A stretch of 64,000 bases of DNA from Butyricimonas paravirosa. Lineage in GTDB: Bacteria > Bacteroidota > Bacteroidia > Bacteroidales > Marinifilaceae. The notes beneath the pieces were generated by a model. The model had not been told where the DNA came from, ran no database searches, and worked only from the letters and a program-made list of their open reading frames with translations. Where the stretch lies: positions 1 through 64,000 of the forward strand of contig NZ_CP043839.1 in the NCBI RefSeq assembly GCF_032878955.1, given 5' to 3'. Shown in pieces: positions 14,632-23,868 of this stretch. Position numbers and translations under genes: made by a program. Position 1 is the first letter of the stretch; each line of letters opens with the position of its first letter.

Positions 14632-17094
14632 ATGAAGAAGACGAGAATTCATAGAGTGTGGATATTGTTCCTGCTGAGCGTGATCACTTGTTTGCAGGTG
14701 AAAGCCCAGTATATGCCGGTGGTGTTCGATAAAGTATATGGTGATAAAAATCAGATTCAACTGGTTTGCCCGCTACCCGGTGATGAAGTAGCTTTAGTTG
14801 GTAAAGAAGGTCAAAAATATAACTTGACATGGGTGGAACGGGAAGGAGACGTGGTTTTTTCACTTCCATTGACAGGCTTTACCGCGGTGAACGAGATTGT
14901 GGAGTTGGATAACAGCCGGGTTTTGGTGGTTGGACAGTCTAGTGTGCCGAATGTAAAAGGTAAAAAGGATAAAATTACTTTATGTGGACGTATCGTGGTG
15001 ATTAATCGAGGCGGACGTATCGTTACCGATATTTATGCCGGGGATCAAGGAAGTAATTTTCTGAAAGGTATGCTGCTGCGGAGCGGGGCGTTTGTGGTGT
15101 CCGGTTCGGAGCCGAAAGGGGCGGACGGTCGTCAGGGAATCCTGTTGAAACTGGACCCGACGGGTAGCGTGGTTTACCAGTATAAAAATGCCGGGGGTGG
15201 TTATTGTGACCAGTTTGCGGTGATGGGAAATTCGATTGAATACATTTGTGCGGCATTCTCTGCCGGAAAGGATAAGGAGCAAGCTCTCGTGGTTCGTCTG
15301 GATGATAAGGGAAAACCTTATTACATGACGACGATCCCGGCAAAACAGTTTGTCGTGACCGGGTTGAATGCCAATATTAATGACGGTTCGGTGCTTGTGA
15401 TCGGTAATTCACCGACAGATGGGGGGATTATTTACAAGATTCGTCCGGAGGGGGACATCGTGTTTGCGAAGAATATGATTCCTGCCAACCAAGGGGCCAC
15501 TATGCTGGATCATCTTCAGGTGGCCCGTAATGGTAATATTCTGGTTGGAGGTAGCGGAAGTCAAGGATATTATGCTTTGTTGCGTAATGACGGAACAGCC
15601 TTGTATTCGGGTACGTCCAAGGGGAATGTACGGGGAATCGGGATGAACCCGGCAACCGGGGAGTCCGTGGTGACGACATACGACATGGGCGGACGTCGAG
15701 GTACGTTTATACGTATTCACCCGACCGGGAAAGTGGAGTTCGAGCGTTCACTGGATGGTAATTTTGACAAAATGAAAGTAACCAACAGCGGGGAGATTTT
15801 ATTGTTATCTTCTTCTGAAGGACGGGTTTGTATGTTTTCGTCCACGGGTGAAAAGGAGTTTGACCGTTACGTGACGGATAATAAACCGACGGCTTATCGT
15901 CAGGCGTATACTGCTTCATCCGGGGAGTTACTTTTCCTGGGAGCGGGAGGTCGTCTCGTGAAACTGGGACATGGTCTTTATGTTTCGGACGTGAAGATCA
16001 CGAAACCGGTGAATGGAATAGCCACGGCTATTTTTACCGTGACTCTGACCGGGTATGCCACGACGAAAGAAGGTGCGCCAATTCCGGTAAGCGTGGGATA
16101 TGCTACCCAAGAGAAAACGGCTAATATTGCGAATAATTTTACACCGGTGAAAGGAAAGCTTTCGTTTACCCCGTCACGGGGAACGGCCGACCGTTATCTG
16201 GTAAAACAGGATATAGAGGTGTCCGTGAAAGCGAATAATTTGATCGAGGGGATGAAAGAGTTTGAACTCGTACTTTCGGATGCACAGCAAAGTTATCTGG
16301 TGAAACCCGTGGGTAAAGCGGTGATCGAGGATCAACAGGCTGTTGTTAAGATGGTTCGCACGGAACAGGGAGAAGAGGGAACAAAAGATATTTTATACGA
16401 GCTTGGGTTGTTCAAACCGGATGGAACTCCTTTAATGAATTCGACGGGAGCCAATATCATCGTGGATGGTATTTACGGGGAAGGAACGGCTGATGCCCTT
16501 GATTTCGATATGGGATTAACCCCGAGAGTGATATTTGCCAATGGATCACAGAAATCATCGTTCTCGGTGAAAACGTTGGAGGATACCCGTTATGAATTAC
16601 CCAAGACGGTCGTGATTAACTTTAATAAAGTACATTGTCTGAGTGGTTCGAACGTGGCTTTTGAAGGGGAGTTGTTGAGTTGTAGCGGGGTGGTTGTCGA
16701 TCAACCGGCACGTTTAATGATAGCTTCCCTTGGCGATCACAGATTGAACAATAATGTTGTATCGGGATTCTTCACGGTGTCTTTGGTGCGGGCTTCTGAC
16801 GGGGCTTTGCTGACGAATGCTACCGGAAGTGATGTTATCGTGAATTGTGTGACGGTTCCTGATGCTTCGGCTAAAGAAGGTAAAGACTTTGTGTTTACGA
16901 ATATGCATGATCTCCGCATCAGTGGTGACGGAAATCATAGTTCTGCGAACGTGTATGGTGTGGTGCTATATAGTACGGATGCAGCGGAAAAACAAGTGAA
17001 GTTGAAAATCAAGTCTGTAACTCAACCCACGGGCGCGCAACCGATCAGTGTTTCTGATGCAGAAGCTACGGCCGAGTTTACGATCCGTAAATAA
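14632..17094 (+). CDS. Large secreted protein: beta-propeller-like repeats plus Calx-beta-like modules
   Basis: 820 residues with a signal peptide (ILFLLSVITCLQVKAQ). Residues about 25-450 are repeating four-strand units of the type GG..LL..P.G.VVY..., suggesting a seven- or eight-blade propeller. Residues about 455-820 hold three successive beta-sandwich modules of about 120 aa that look Calx-beta-like, starting near VSDVKITKPV, VVKMVRTEQG and ARLMIASLGD. There is no lipobox and no clear sorting domain. It lies between the OmpA gene and the tip lipoprotein genes in the fimbrial operon, so it may be a surface or periplasmic assembly partner or an adhesive component. I do not recognise a named family for the full length. 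Confidence 0.6.
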   Translation: MKKTRIHRVWILFLLSVITCLQVKAQYMPVVFDKVYGDKNQIQLVCPLPGDEVALVGKEGQKYNLTWVEREGDVVFSLPLTGFTAVNEIVELDNSRVLVVGQSSVPNVKGKKDKITLCGRIVVINRGGRIVTDIYAGDQGSNFLKGMLLRSGAFVVSGSEPKGADGRQGILLKLDPTGSVVYQYKNAGGGYCDQFAVMGNSIEYICAAFSAGKDKEQALVVRLDDKGKPYYMTTIPAKQFVVTGLNANINDGSVLVIGNSPTDGGIIYKIRPEGDIVFAKNMIPANQGATMLDHLQVARNGNILVGGSGSQGYYALLRNDGTALYSGTSKGNVRGIGMNPATGESVVTTYDMGGRRGTFIRIHPTGKVEFERSLDGNFDKMKVTNSGEILLLSSSEGRVCMFSSTGEKEFDRYVTDNKPTAYRQAYTASSGELLFLGAGGRLVKLGHGLYVSDVKITKPVNGIATAIFTVTLTGYATTKEGAPIPVSVGYATQEKTANIANNFTPVKGKLSFTPSRGTADRYLVKQDIEVSVKANNLIEGMKEFELVLSDAQQSYLVKPVGKAVIEDQQAVVKMVRTEQGEEGTKDILYELGLFKPDGTPLMNSTGANIIVDGIYGEGTADALDFDMGLTPRVIFANGSQKSSFSVKTLEDTRYELPKTVVINFNKVHCLSGSNVAFEGELLSCSGVVVDQPARLMIASLGDHRLNNNVVSGFFTVSLVRASDGALLTNATGSDVIVNCVTVPDASAKEGKDFVFTNMHDLRISGDGNHSSANVYGVVLYSTDAAEKQVKLKIKSVTQPTGAQPISVSDAEATAEFTIRK

Positions 17095-17141
17095 ACAAAT
17101 TCTACTCCCTTCGGGGAGGTAGTGAATGAAAAAAGAGAATT

Positions 17142-19736
17142 ATGGCAGGAAAATATATAAACATATTGTTAGCGGGGTTATTGACTATTCTCCTACTAGC
17201 TTGCTCGGACGACAGGGATTCCCTGTCCGGGCAAGCGAGTGGAGATCCTTTACTGACTTTCAACATGACGAGAGCGGGTGGGGATATTGTCAGTAACACG
17301 TTGGTCTATCTTTTTGATGGAGATGGAGGTGATGCCGGAAGATTCAACCAGAAGGTTCAGAGGGTAACTTATGCCCCGGATCGACTGTCGATGACTGTCG
17401 CTGCCGGGACGTGGAATATAGCCCTTGTGACTGCCAATACTGATTTTAGTGGCGGCTTGATTCAACCTATGCGTAGCGCGGCTCGTGAAGATTTGAAGAT
17501 GTGGGAGACCCGAACATCGGGAGGGGTATTACCTTCCATGCCGGAATTACGCACGGCCAATATCGATGGTCAATTGGTTATTGGCGGGCAGGATAATTCG
17601 GTTCCAGGAACTACTATATTGTCACGAAACGTGGCTCTGGTAAAGGTGGTTATCGCGGATGCGGGTGGATTGGACGTGAACGGGACGCATAATTTCGCAT
17701 TGAAGGATGTGCCGACTACCTTGAACTGGGAGGGAGGATTATTCCCGACTGCAAAGAACCCTAGGGTGAGTTCCGTGCCGATGACCGGGACTTTCCGGGT
17801 CAAGGATAGTACCTCGTTACCGGGACACCAACGTAGTGACACGTTGTATTTTGTTATCCCGGCTCACAAGGGAAACGATTACCTGAGTGTTAACCCGAAA
17901 GATACGACGGAGAGTCACATGAAAGTGAGTGTGGACTTGGCTTGTGAGGGGGGAATTCGTTTTAAAAAGACAGATGTTGTAATCCCGCGGGTGCCCCGTG
18001 TGAACGGTATATTACTTGTGCGTCTTCTGGTAGGTGGAAAACTGGACGTGACGGCTGATGTTTTGGGTTGGGAGGATGTGGAATTGAATGCTGACCTGTC
18101 ACAGACACAGCTTTACACGGATAAAGCATCCGTGGGACTATCACATAAAGATACGCTTTACGTGAACACGAATGCCTTGGATTTTACGGTGGATTACCCG
18201 ACAGGAGGTTGGATTACTTCCGTTCGGAAGATTGCGGATAACGGGGTCGAGATTACGGCTAACGTGGACACTTACGTGGATGGCCAACCTCGTAGTTCTT
18301 ATATCACGGTCAAAGCGAATAACGTGACGAAAAAGATTCCCGTGACGCAAAGACCGGATGAGGGAACGATTACCGTGGATAATAAACGATTGGTTTTCTG
18401 CCCGAATCTTCATGAGAATAGACAAGTTGCGATTACGAGTACCGGTGGTAACTGGAAATTCCTGACCACGAATCCCAGAAAGGCTGCTGCAAACGTGCAG
18501 AGTGGAAATGCCGGGATAAGTAACGTTAACTTCACCCGTTCTTCTGTTGCTTACAACAAAACTTTGGATGAGGGACATCTTGTTTATGGAGATACGCTTG
18601 TCATTGTGAAGAATGTTATGACGCTGGATACGGATACGATTCGATTGGTGAATTGCTATATCTACGTGGATAATGATAACACGATTGATGCTTCTGCACC
18701 ACAAGGAACGGAAACACAAGCGGTAACCAATTCACAGGATGTGGTTGTGTACGGGGGAACGAAGATGATAGAGAATTTTGTTCCGCAACAAACTTGGATT
18801 CATGATATTTCTTGGGATCCGATTGGACAGATATTGTCATTTACCACGGATCGTAACACGGGAAATGCAAATCCGGAGGATAATGATGAACCTCGTTCGG
18901 GAACCATGAGATTCAGACATGCCTCGTGTCCGGATTATGAAGTGACGGCTAATGTTTATCAGGATATTATCGTGACGATACCGCCGTTCCATTATTTCGT
19001 GGTGAAGTTTACTTGGAGTGGTTCTACGGATGTTGATATTGCCGTGGAGTTTGCCGGAAACCATCTTACAAATGTGGGTTCGAATAATAGTGAATATGAT
19101 AAAATACCTGTCGGATTTGGTATGCAAGATAACAATCCCGGAAAAGGAGTCACAGGAAGTGGTGGTGGTAATACTGATGGAAGAGTATCTTTTGCTTATA
19201 ATGGAGGGACTCTTTTGGAATGGGGTGGAGATGCTAGATCAGGGCAAGGTGAAACTACATTTTTTAATGCTCCGTTGTTTGAAGGGGATGCTAATTCTCC
19301 TCGTAAAATAAAATTGGAAGTTTATGCTATTTGGTATACTTCAAGTAGACCATCAAATACAGCGATGAATCTTCACATGTACGCATATGAGAATGGTACG
19401 ATGGAAAGGGGGACGAATGCATCTGGAGATAATAATAAGTTTAATTTTTATAATAGGGGAGGTACTCTCCTGTATTCAGAAGGTTATGCTATAACTGTTA
19501 CAAGTTATGGATCAAGTAAAGCTAAAACTTACACAACTTCCTATGGGCATATAGCTACAATTACTTATGATAGGGTGAAACATTCGGCTTCGGTTTCTGT
19601 GCATGTTCCTAACACGAAATTGACGACTACTAGGAGTATGAATACGAATGCGGTTGAAACTTCAAGTGAAGAGGTGATTGTAGAACCTGAAATGATTGGA
19701 CGTGATGAAAATGGGAAAGCCATTTATGCTGAATAA
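17142..19736 (+). CDS. Large fimbrial tip or accessory lipoprotein with BACON-like domains
   Basis: 864-residue lipoprotein (signal ending LLLAC, Cys21). The N-terminal third is Mfa2/FimB- or Mfa5-like (TLVYLFDGDG, then SMTVAAGTWNIALVTAN; LSRNVALVKVVIAD). It is followed by at least one BACON-type module (about residues 335-410, ending KKIPVTQRPDEG), which suggests glycan or mucin binding. The last about 230 residues are Gly/Asn/Thr-rich (TWSGSTDVDIAVEFAGN, Gly-rich loop near 680) and more AT-rich than the rest of the gene. The size and modular layout suit a tip adhesin that may be variable between strains. The final assignment is by context. Confidence 0.7.
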   Translation: MAGKYINILLAGLLTILLLACSDDRDSLSGQASGDPLLTFNMTRAGGDIVSNTLVYLFDGDGGDAGRFNQKVQRVTYAPDRLSMTVAAGTWNIALVTANTDFSGGLIQPMRSAAREDLKMWETRTSGGVLPSMPELRTANIDGQLVIGGQDNSVPGTTILSRNVALVKVVIADAGGLDVNGTHNFALKDVPTTLNWEGGLFPTAKNPRVSSVPMTGTFRVKDSTSLPGHQRSDTLYFVIPAHKGNDYLSVNPKDTTESHMKVSVDLACEGGIRFKKTDVVIPRVPRVNGILLVRLLVGGKLDVTADVLGWEDVELNADLSQTQLYTDKASVGLSHKDTLYVNTNALDFTVDYPTGGWITSVRKIADNGVEITANVDTYVDGQPRSSYITVKANNVTKKIPVTQRPDEGTITVDNKRLVFCPNLHENRQVAITSTGGNWKFLTTNPRKAAANVQSGNAGISNVNFTRSSVAYNKTLDEGHLVYGDTLVIVKNVMTLDTDTIRLVNCYIYVDNDNTIDASAPQGTETQAVTNSQDVVVYGGTKMIENFVPQQTWIHDISWDPIGQILSFTTDRNTGNANPEDNDEPRSGTMRFRHASCPDYEVTANVYQDIIVTIPPFHYFVVKFTWSGSTDVDIAVEFAGNHLTNVGSNNSEYDKIPVGFGMQDNNPGKGVTGSGGGNTDGRVSFAYNGGTLLEWGGDARSGQGETTFFNAPLFEGDANSPRKIKLEVYAIWYTSSRPSNTAMNLHMYAYENGTMERGTNASGDNNKFNFYNRGGTLLYSEGYAITVTSYGSSKAKTYTTSYGHIATITYDRVKHSASVSVHVPNTKLTTTRSMNTNAVETSSEEVIVEPEMIGRDENGKAIYAE

Positions 19737-19766
19737 ATGTCGTAATTAAATTAATGGAATAATACT

Positions 19767-21392
19767 ATGAAATCATATCTCAAAATAATACCATATTTAA
19801 TATGCATATTATTCGCCTCTTGTGCCAGTGATGATAGTCGTCCTGCACAGACACCTCGTCAAGTGAATGTAGCTCTTACCGTGACTCTGCCGGAGCCGGA
19901 AAACGTACACTCGCTTGCCCGTTCCTACACGGATAGCGAGATCCGGAACGTGGATGTGCTGGTGTTCGACGAGGATGGGAAGTTCATGGAACGGGTGAAG
20001 GTGGATGGTGGAGAGTTGACACCAAGCGGGACGGAGATTTCTTTTTCGATACGTTTGGATGCTACCTCGAAACGACGTGTTATTCATTTGGTGACTAACG
20101 GGAGAACTCCTGACGGGGTGACTGATCGACTGAATTTTGGGGATGTTACTCCGGCAATGTTGGAAAGTGTGGCTATGCTTGCATTGAAGACATCGACGTT
20201 TACGGGAACTCTGGTGGACAACGTGATGCCTTTGATCATGTGGGGACGTGTTGAACTCCCGACGGGAATTAATATCGTGACGAACGCTGATAACGTGAAA
20301 CTGTTACGTGCCGTGGCTTGTGTACAGGTAAAAAAAGGTGCGGTTGACGCCACGAACGGATTGAATGATTTTACAGTTCAAAGTATAACAGTGAACAAGG
20401 GTGCCGATTGCGGCTACTTGACCCCGACGAATTATTCAACAACTGTTACTCCCGTGACGGGACGTCCTCTTTCCGGTAGTACATTGAATTACGCGAATGG
20501 ATGGTCGGACGGGGAAACCCCTTCCTTGTATATTTACGAGCGGAATTGCACGTCGGGCGATTACATGGGCGTAATCATTAAGGCCATGTATAAAGGAAAA
20601 GAGGGGTATTATAAAGTGGTGATGGTAGATAATGGAGGGACTCCCTTGAATGTCGTGCGGAATCATCGTTATATCATCACGGTGGTCAGCGTGAACGGTC
20701 CTGGATATGCCAGCGTGACGGATGCGATCAATTTTGCCCCGTCAAATGCCTTGAAGGTGGAATTGACGGATGAAGATTCCGATTTCCCTTGTATCGTGGC
20801 TGACGCCCAACACCGGATGACGATGTCCAATAACGTGTTTAACTTGTATGGTAAAAACCAAACGACCTCTGTTGCTAACGGTATTGAAATTTGCACGGTG
20901 TACTCAAGCCGTGGTGTTACGCCAGTGGTGACGGGAGGAACAACTTGGCTTACCGGCTTGCAAGTCCAGTCGTTGGGAAATAACAAGTTTAAGATTGTCG
21001 GGAACTTTGCGGGAACATCTACTTTAGTATCTACAACTTTGACACTTACTTGTGATAATTTGTCCCAGTCTGTTGAGGTCAGTTGGAACCCGGAAATCTC
21101 CACTCTAAAAGATAGCGATTCGTATGTTTTGGATTTAGTGAATGTTACAAATCATAACTGGACCATACAGATTATGAATCCGTCGTCTACTACCTGGTTG
21201 GCCTTGCATCCTACCGCCAGCTTGCCTGCTGCCTTCCCGGGTGTAGACGGTTTTTTATCGGAGCTTAATAGTAATTATTATACTCATGCTTATCTGCATA
21301 TAGGTTTTGGAAGTAACAGAAACGGAAGGGTGCAGATGAGTTCAGTTGTTGGCGGTAAGACAAAAGCGTGTAAAATAATCATTGTTCAATAA
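19767..21392 (+). CDS. Fimbrillin-like lipoprotein, minor or tip subunit
   Basis: 541-residue lipoprotein (MKSYLKIIPYLICILFASC, lipobox FASC). The N-terminal domain has the Mfa-type pattern RNVDVLVFDEDGKFMERV, then ISFSIRLDATSKRRVIHLVTNG. A second fimbrillin-like domain (about 170-310) includes NVVRNHRYIITVVSVNGPGY, a hallmark of fimbrillin-like proteins. Beta-rich C-terminal modules may be BACON-like (TWLTGLQVQSLGNNKFKI; a final KACKIIIVQ strand). It is the last large gene of the fimbrial operon and probably an accessory subunit. Confidence 0.72.
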   Translation: MKSYLKIIPYLICILFASCASDDSRPAQTPRQVNVALTVTLPEPENVHSLARSYTDSEIRNVDVLVFDEDGKFMERVKVDGGELTPSGTEISFSIRLDATSKRRVIHLVTNGRTPDGVTDRLNFGDVTPAMLESVAMLALKTSTFTGTLVDNVMPLIMWGRVELPTGINIVTNADNVKLLRAVACVQVKKGAVDATNGLNDFTVQSITVNKGADCGYLTPTNYSTTVTPVTGRPLSGSTLNYANGWSDGETPSLYIYERNCTSGDYMGVIIKAMYKGKEGYYKVVMVDNGGTPLNVVRNHRYIITVVSVNGPGYASVTDAINFAPSNALKVELTDEDSDFPCIVADAQHRMTMSNNVFNLYGKNQTTSVANGIEICTVYSSRGVTPVVTGGTTWLTGLQVQSLGNNKFKIVGNFAGTSTLVSTTLTLTCDNLSQSVEVSWNPEISTLKDSDSYVLDLVNVTNHNWTIQIMNPSSTTWLALHPTASLPAAFPGVDGFLSELNSNYYTHAYLHIGFGSNRNGRVQMSSVVGGKTKACKIIIVQ

Positions 21393-21399
21393 AATTCAT

Positions 21400-21756
21400 A
21401 TGTGTATGGAACTGGAAGAGATATTGCAAAAGGAAAAACGGAATGAAGAATATATTTTTCTTTATCACGAGAATGGGGACTGGTATGCTTATGAGCATTC
21501 TGCTTTTTATTGTTATTCTCTTCTGGGAATGTTCGATGTGAATTGGTTAACCACTACTTCCGGGATCGTAGAGAAAAGGATTATCCGGATACGTGTTAAC
21601 AACCTGGATCGGCTTTTATACACTTCCTCGTTACAATTGATCCGGAAACAGAGTACGGAATGTGTGCTGATGTGTAAAATTTTGTGTGGAGGTTTCCACT
21701 ATTGGCGAGGAATGATAGAGATGAAATTCCAGGGATTACAAAAAGAACGAGTTTAG
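21400..21756 (+). CDS. Small conserved-looking cytosolic protein, function unknown
   Basis: About 118 residues, no signal peptide and no membrane segment. It begins with a charged helix (MELEEILQKEKRNEEYIF), followed by an aromatic-rich alpha/beta region (LYHENGDWYAYEHSAFYCYSLL) and a basic beta-rich end (KRIIRIRVNNLDRLL). It starts only 8 bp after the preceding lipoprotein gene and lies before the operon terminator, so it is probably co-transcribed. The true start is ATG 21400 or 21406. I do not recognise the family. A cytosolic regulator or housekeeping protein carried with the operon is possible. Confidence 0.6.
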   Translation: MCMELEEILQKEKRNEEYIFLYHENGDWYAYEHSAFYCYSLLGMFDVNWLTTTSGIVEKRIIRIRVNNLDRLLYTSSLQLIRKQSTECVLMCKILCGGFHYWRGMIEMKFQGLQKERV

Positions 21757-21791
21757 ACGTTAATAAGATCTTCGTAGTTTACATAGTTGAG

Positions 21792-21830
21792 GGACTGGTT
21801 TCTATATAGTATAGAAATCGGTCCTTTTTT
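21792..21830 (+). terminator. Intrinsic terminator of the fimbrial operon
   Basis: GGACTGGTTTCTATA, loop TAG, TATAGAAATCGGTCC, then T6. The 15-bp stem has two non-Watson-Crick pairs. It closes the operon 35 bp after the small gene. Confidence 0.85.
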
Positions 21831-21875
21831 GTTTGATGATTTTATGGCAGAGAATAATTTTATTTTTTATGATCA

Positions 21876-21883
21876 TAGGTTTG
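21876..21883 (+). promoter_or_regulatory. Possible -7 box (TAGGTTTG) of sigma/FecR module 1
   Basis: TAGGTTTG fits TAnnTTTG and lies between the fimbrial terminator and the sigma gene, 45 bp before ATG 21929. No good -33 element is seen. Confidence 0.4.
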
Positions 21884-21928
21884 TTCATTTGAATTTCTAA
21901 TTTTGTGATTGGATTGAAAATTGTATTA

Positions 21929-22489
21929 ATGACAAAGAGGGAAGAATCGTTCTTACAACGGATAAACACGAAGCAACCAGAAGCTTTTCGTGAATTATTC
22001 AGCGAATTTTATAATTCGCTGGTTCTTTTTGCGATGGGGTTTGTCGAGCAGCAGGACGTGGCGGAAGATATTGTGCAGGAGGTGTTTATTGCCGTTTGGG
22101 AACGGGATGCCCAATATCCGACTTACAATGCTTTTCGTAGTTTCCTTTATAATTCAGTGAAGAATGCCGGCTTGAATCATCTGAAACACAAGAACGTGGA
22201 GGAGAAGTATCTTGCCTCGTTGAATCTTGAGGATGAAGGGGATGATATTGATTTGAAAATGATGGAGGAGGAGTTGTATCGCCTGTTGTTTAAGACGATA
22301 GATGAACTTCCGGATAAATGTAGGAATATCTTTTTATTGCATTTGGAAGGAAAAGGAAACGAGGAGATTGCTCTTTTGTTGAATTTATCCATATTAACGG
22401 TTAAGACACAGAAAAAACGGGCCATGTCATATATTCGGGAACGTTTGGGACGGGTGTATTTCGTGATGATGTCTTTGGGAATAATCTGA
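21929..22489 (+). CDS. ECF sigma factor (FecI-like), module 1
   Basis: 186-residue RNA polymerase sigma-70 family factor. Region 2 is visible as FRELFSEFYNSLVLFAMGFVEQQDVAEDIVQEVFIAVWE and region 4 as a helix-turn-helix (LPDKCRNIFLLHLEGKGNEEIALLLNLSILTVKTQKKRAMSYIRE). Such factors direct transcription of the downstream SusCD genes when a substrate signal is relayed through the SusC N-terminal domain and FecR. The start is placed at ATG 21929; a GTG at 21905 would add eight residues. FecR, SusC and SusD follow. Confidence 0.9.
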   Translation: MTKREESFLQRINTKQPEAFRELFSEFYNSLVLFAMGFVEQQDVAEDIVQEVFIAVWERDAQYPTYNAFRSFLYNSVKNAGLNHLKHKNVEEKYLASLNLEDEGDDIDLKMMEEELYRLLFKTIDELPDKCRNIFLLHLEGKGNEEIALLLNLSILTVKTQKKRAMSYIRERLGRVYFVMMSLGII

Positions 22490-22618
22490 TTTTTTGTTTT
22501 GTAATCTATTGAAAATGAGTTGTCCGTAAAGAATTTTACTTTTTGGGTGAAATTTCTTTTATTTTTTGTACCTCTCTTGAAATAGGTTGTTGTTCTAATT
22601 ATAGAAAAAGGATAAGCA

Positions 22619-23775
22619 ATGGATGATTGTAAATTTAGAATGGTTGAAATGATGCATCTTTATTTGTCTGGGGCAATTACGGATGAAGAGATGCAGGAAT
22701 TGCAAAAATGGTTGGATGCGGCACCGGAGAACCGGGCCATGTTTGACCGGGTTTGTAAGGGAAAGGATATTTTATACAAGTATAGAATGTACAAGAAAAT
22801 TGATCATAGAGCAGCTTACGAGCGTTGTGAAAAACGAGCCGGTATAAAGAGAAAGAGTATCGGAGTGTGGTTGAAATATGCGGCGATGTTATTACTTCCT
22901 TTGGGGACAATTTTCGTACTGCTAAGAAATAATGAACACGAACAACCCGTGGAGGTTGCTACCGTGGATATTCTTCCGGGAGAAACGAAGGCAACCCTGA
23001 TTCTGGCAGATGGGAAATCGGTGGTATTACAACATGATACGACCCGTGATATAGTCGTAGGTGAGGGTGTGAATGCGAAGAATTCCGGTAGCGGGATCGT
23101 GTATTCTGCAAATGGGAATGAGAAGAGGGATTTACAATATAATGTATTACAAACACCGAGGGGGGGGAGTACCAAATCACGTTGGCAGACGGTTCGATGG
23201 TTCAATTGAATTCTGGCACTCAATTGAAGTTTCCGGTGGTGTTTGATAAAGAGAAAAGAGAGGTATATTTAACGGGGGAGGCCTTTTTTGAAGTACAGAA
23301 AGATGAAAAGCGTCCTTTTTACGTGATTGCAGACGGAATCAAAATCCGGGTGTATGGGACGTCTTTTAACGTGAACACGCATGATAAAGAACGAGTGCAG
23401 ACGGTGTTGGTGGAAGGGTCGATTGGATTGAGTGCTGAAAAGGGAGGGCCGGAATACCGGATGAAACCTTCACAACTGGGAGAATACAGGCGGACGGATG
23501 CATCCGTGAACGTGAAAACGGTAGATATTGAACCTTATGTTTCTTGGAAAGATGGCTTTTTCGTGTTTGAAAATCAAACCATGGAACAGATCATGAACAC
23601 GCTTTCTTTGTGGTATGACGTGAATATTTTTTACACGAACGAGCAATTAAAGAATTTACATTTTACGGGACATGTGAAACGTTATGATCAGATTGATAAT
23701 ATTTTAAAAGCAATTAAAAGTGCGGTTGGCGTCACTTTTACAATAAAAGATAGAACGATTTGTATTTCTAAATAA
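22619..23775 (+). pseudogene. FecR-family anti-sigma factor, module 1, frameshifted at a G8 tract
   Basis: Two frames, 22619-23209 and 23182-23775, form one FecR of about 385 residues: cytosolic N-terminal region, a single membrane segment (LKYAAMLLLPLGTIFVLLR, about residue 90), then the periplasmic FecR and C-terminal DUF4974-like domains. The break is at a run of eight G at 23160-23167. A ninth G restores QTPRGGEYQITLADGS, the family motif also present at 47 kb (IPRGGEYELELADGT). With G8 the protein stops at 23209 after the membrane segment, losing most of the periplasmic sensor. This could be slipped-strand phase variation, a fixed mutation or a homopolymer sequencing error. The cytosolic sigma-binding part would still be made. 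Confidence 0.85.
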
Positions 23776-23781
23776 AAAACA

Positions 23782-23806
23782 CCGGAAGGTGTTCGAGGCC
23801 TTCCGG
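23782..23806 (+). terminator. Hairpin between fecR and susC, module 1
   Basis: CCGGAAGG, 9-base loop, CCTTCCGG, then GTATTTTGAT. It lies 7 bp after the fecR stop and 63 bp before susC. The weak T-run suggests partial termination or attenuation. Confidence 0.6.
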
Positions 23807-23868
23807 GTATTTTGATAACCTTGATAAGTCATGTTGGCGCATTTCTTATCACTAAGTAAAAATTTATA

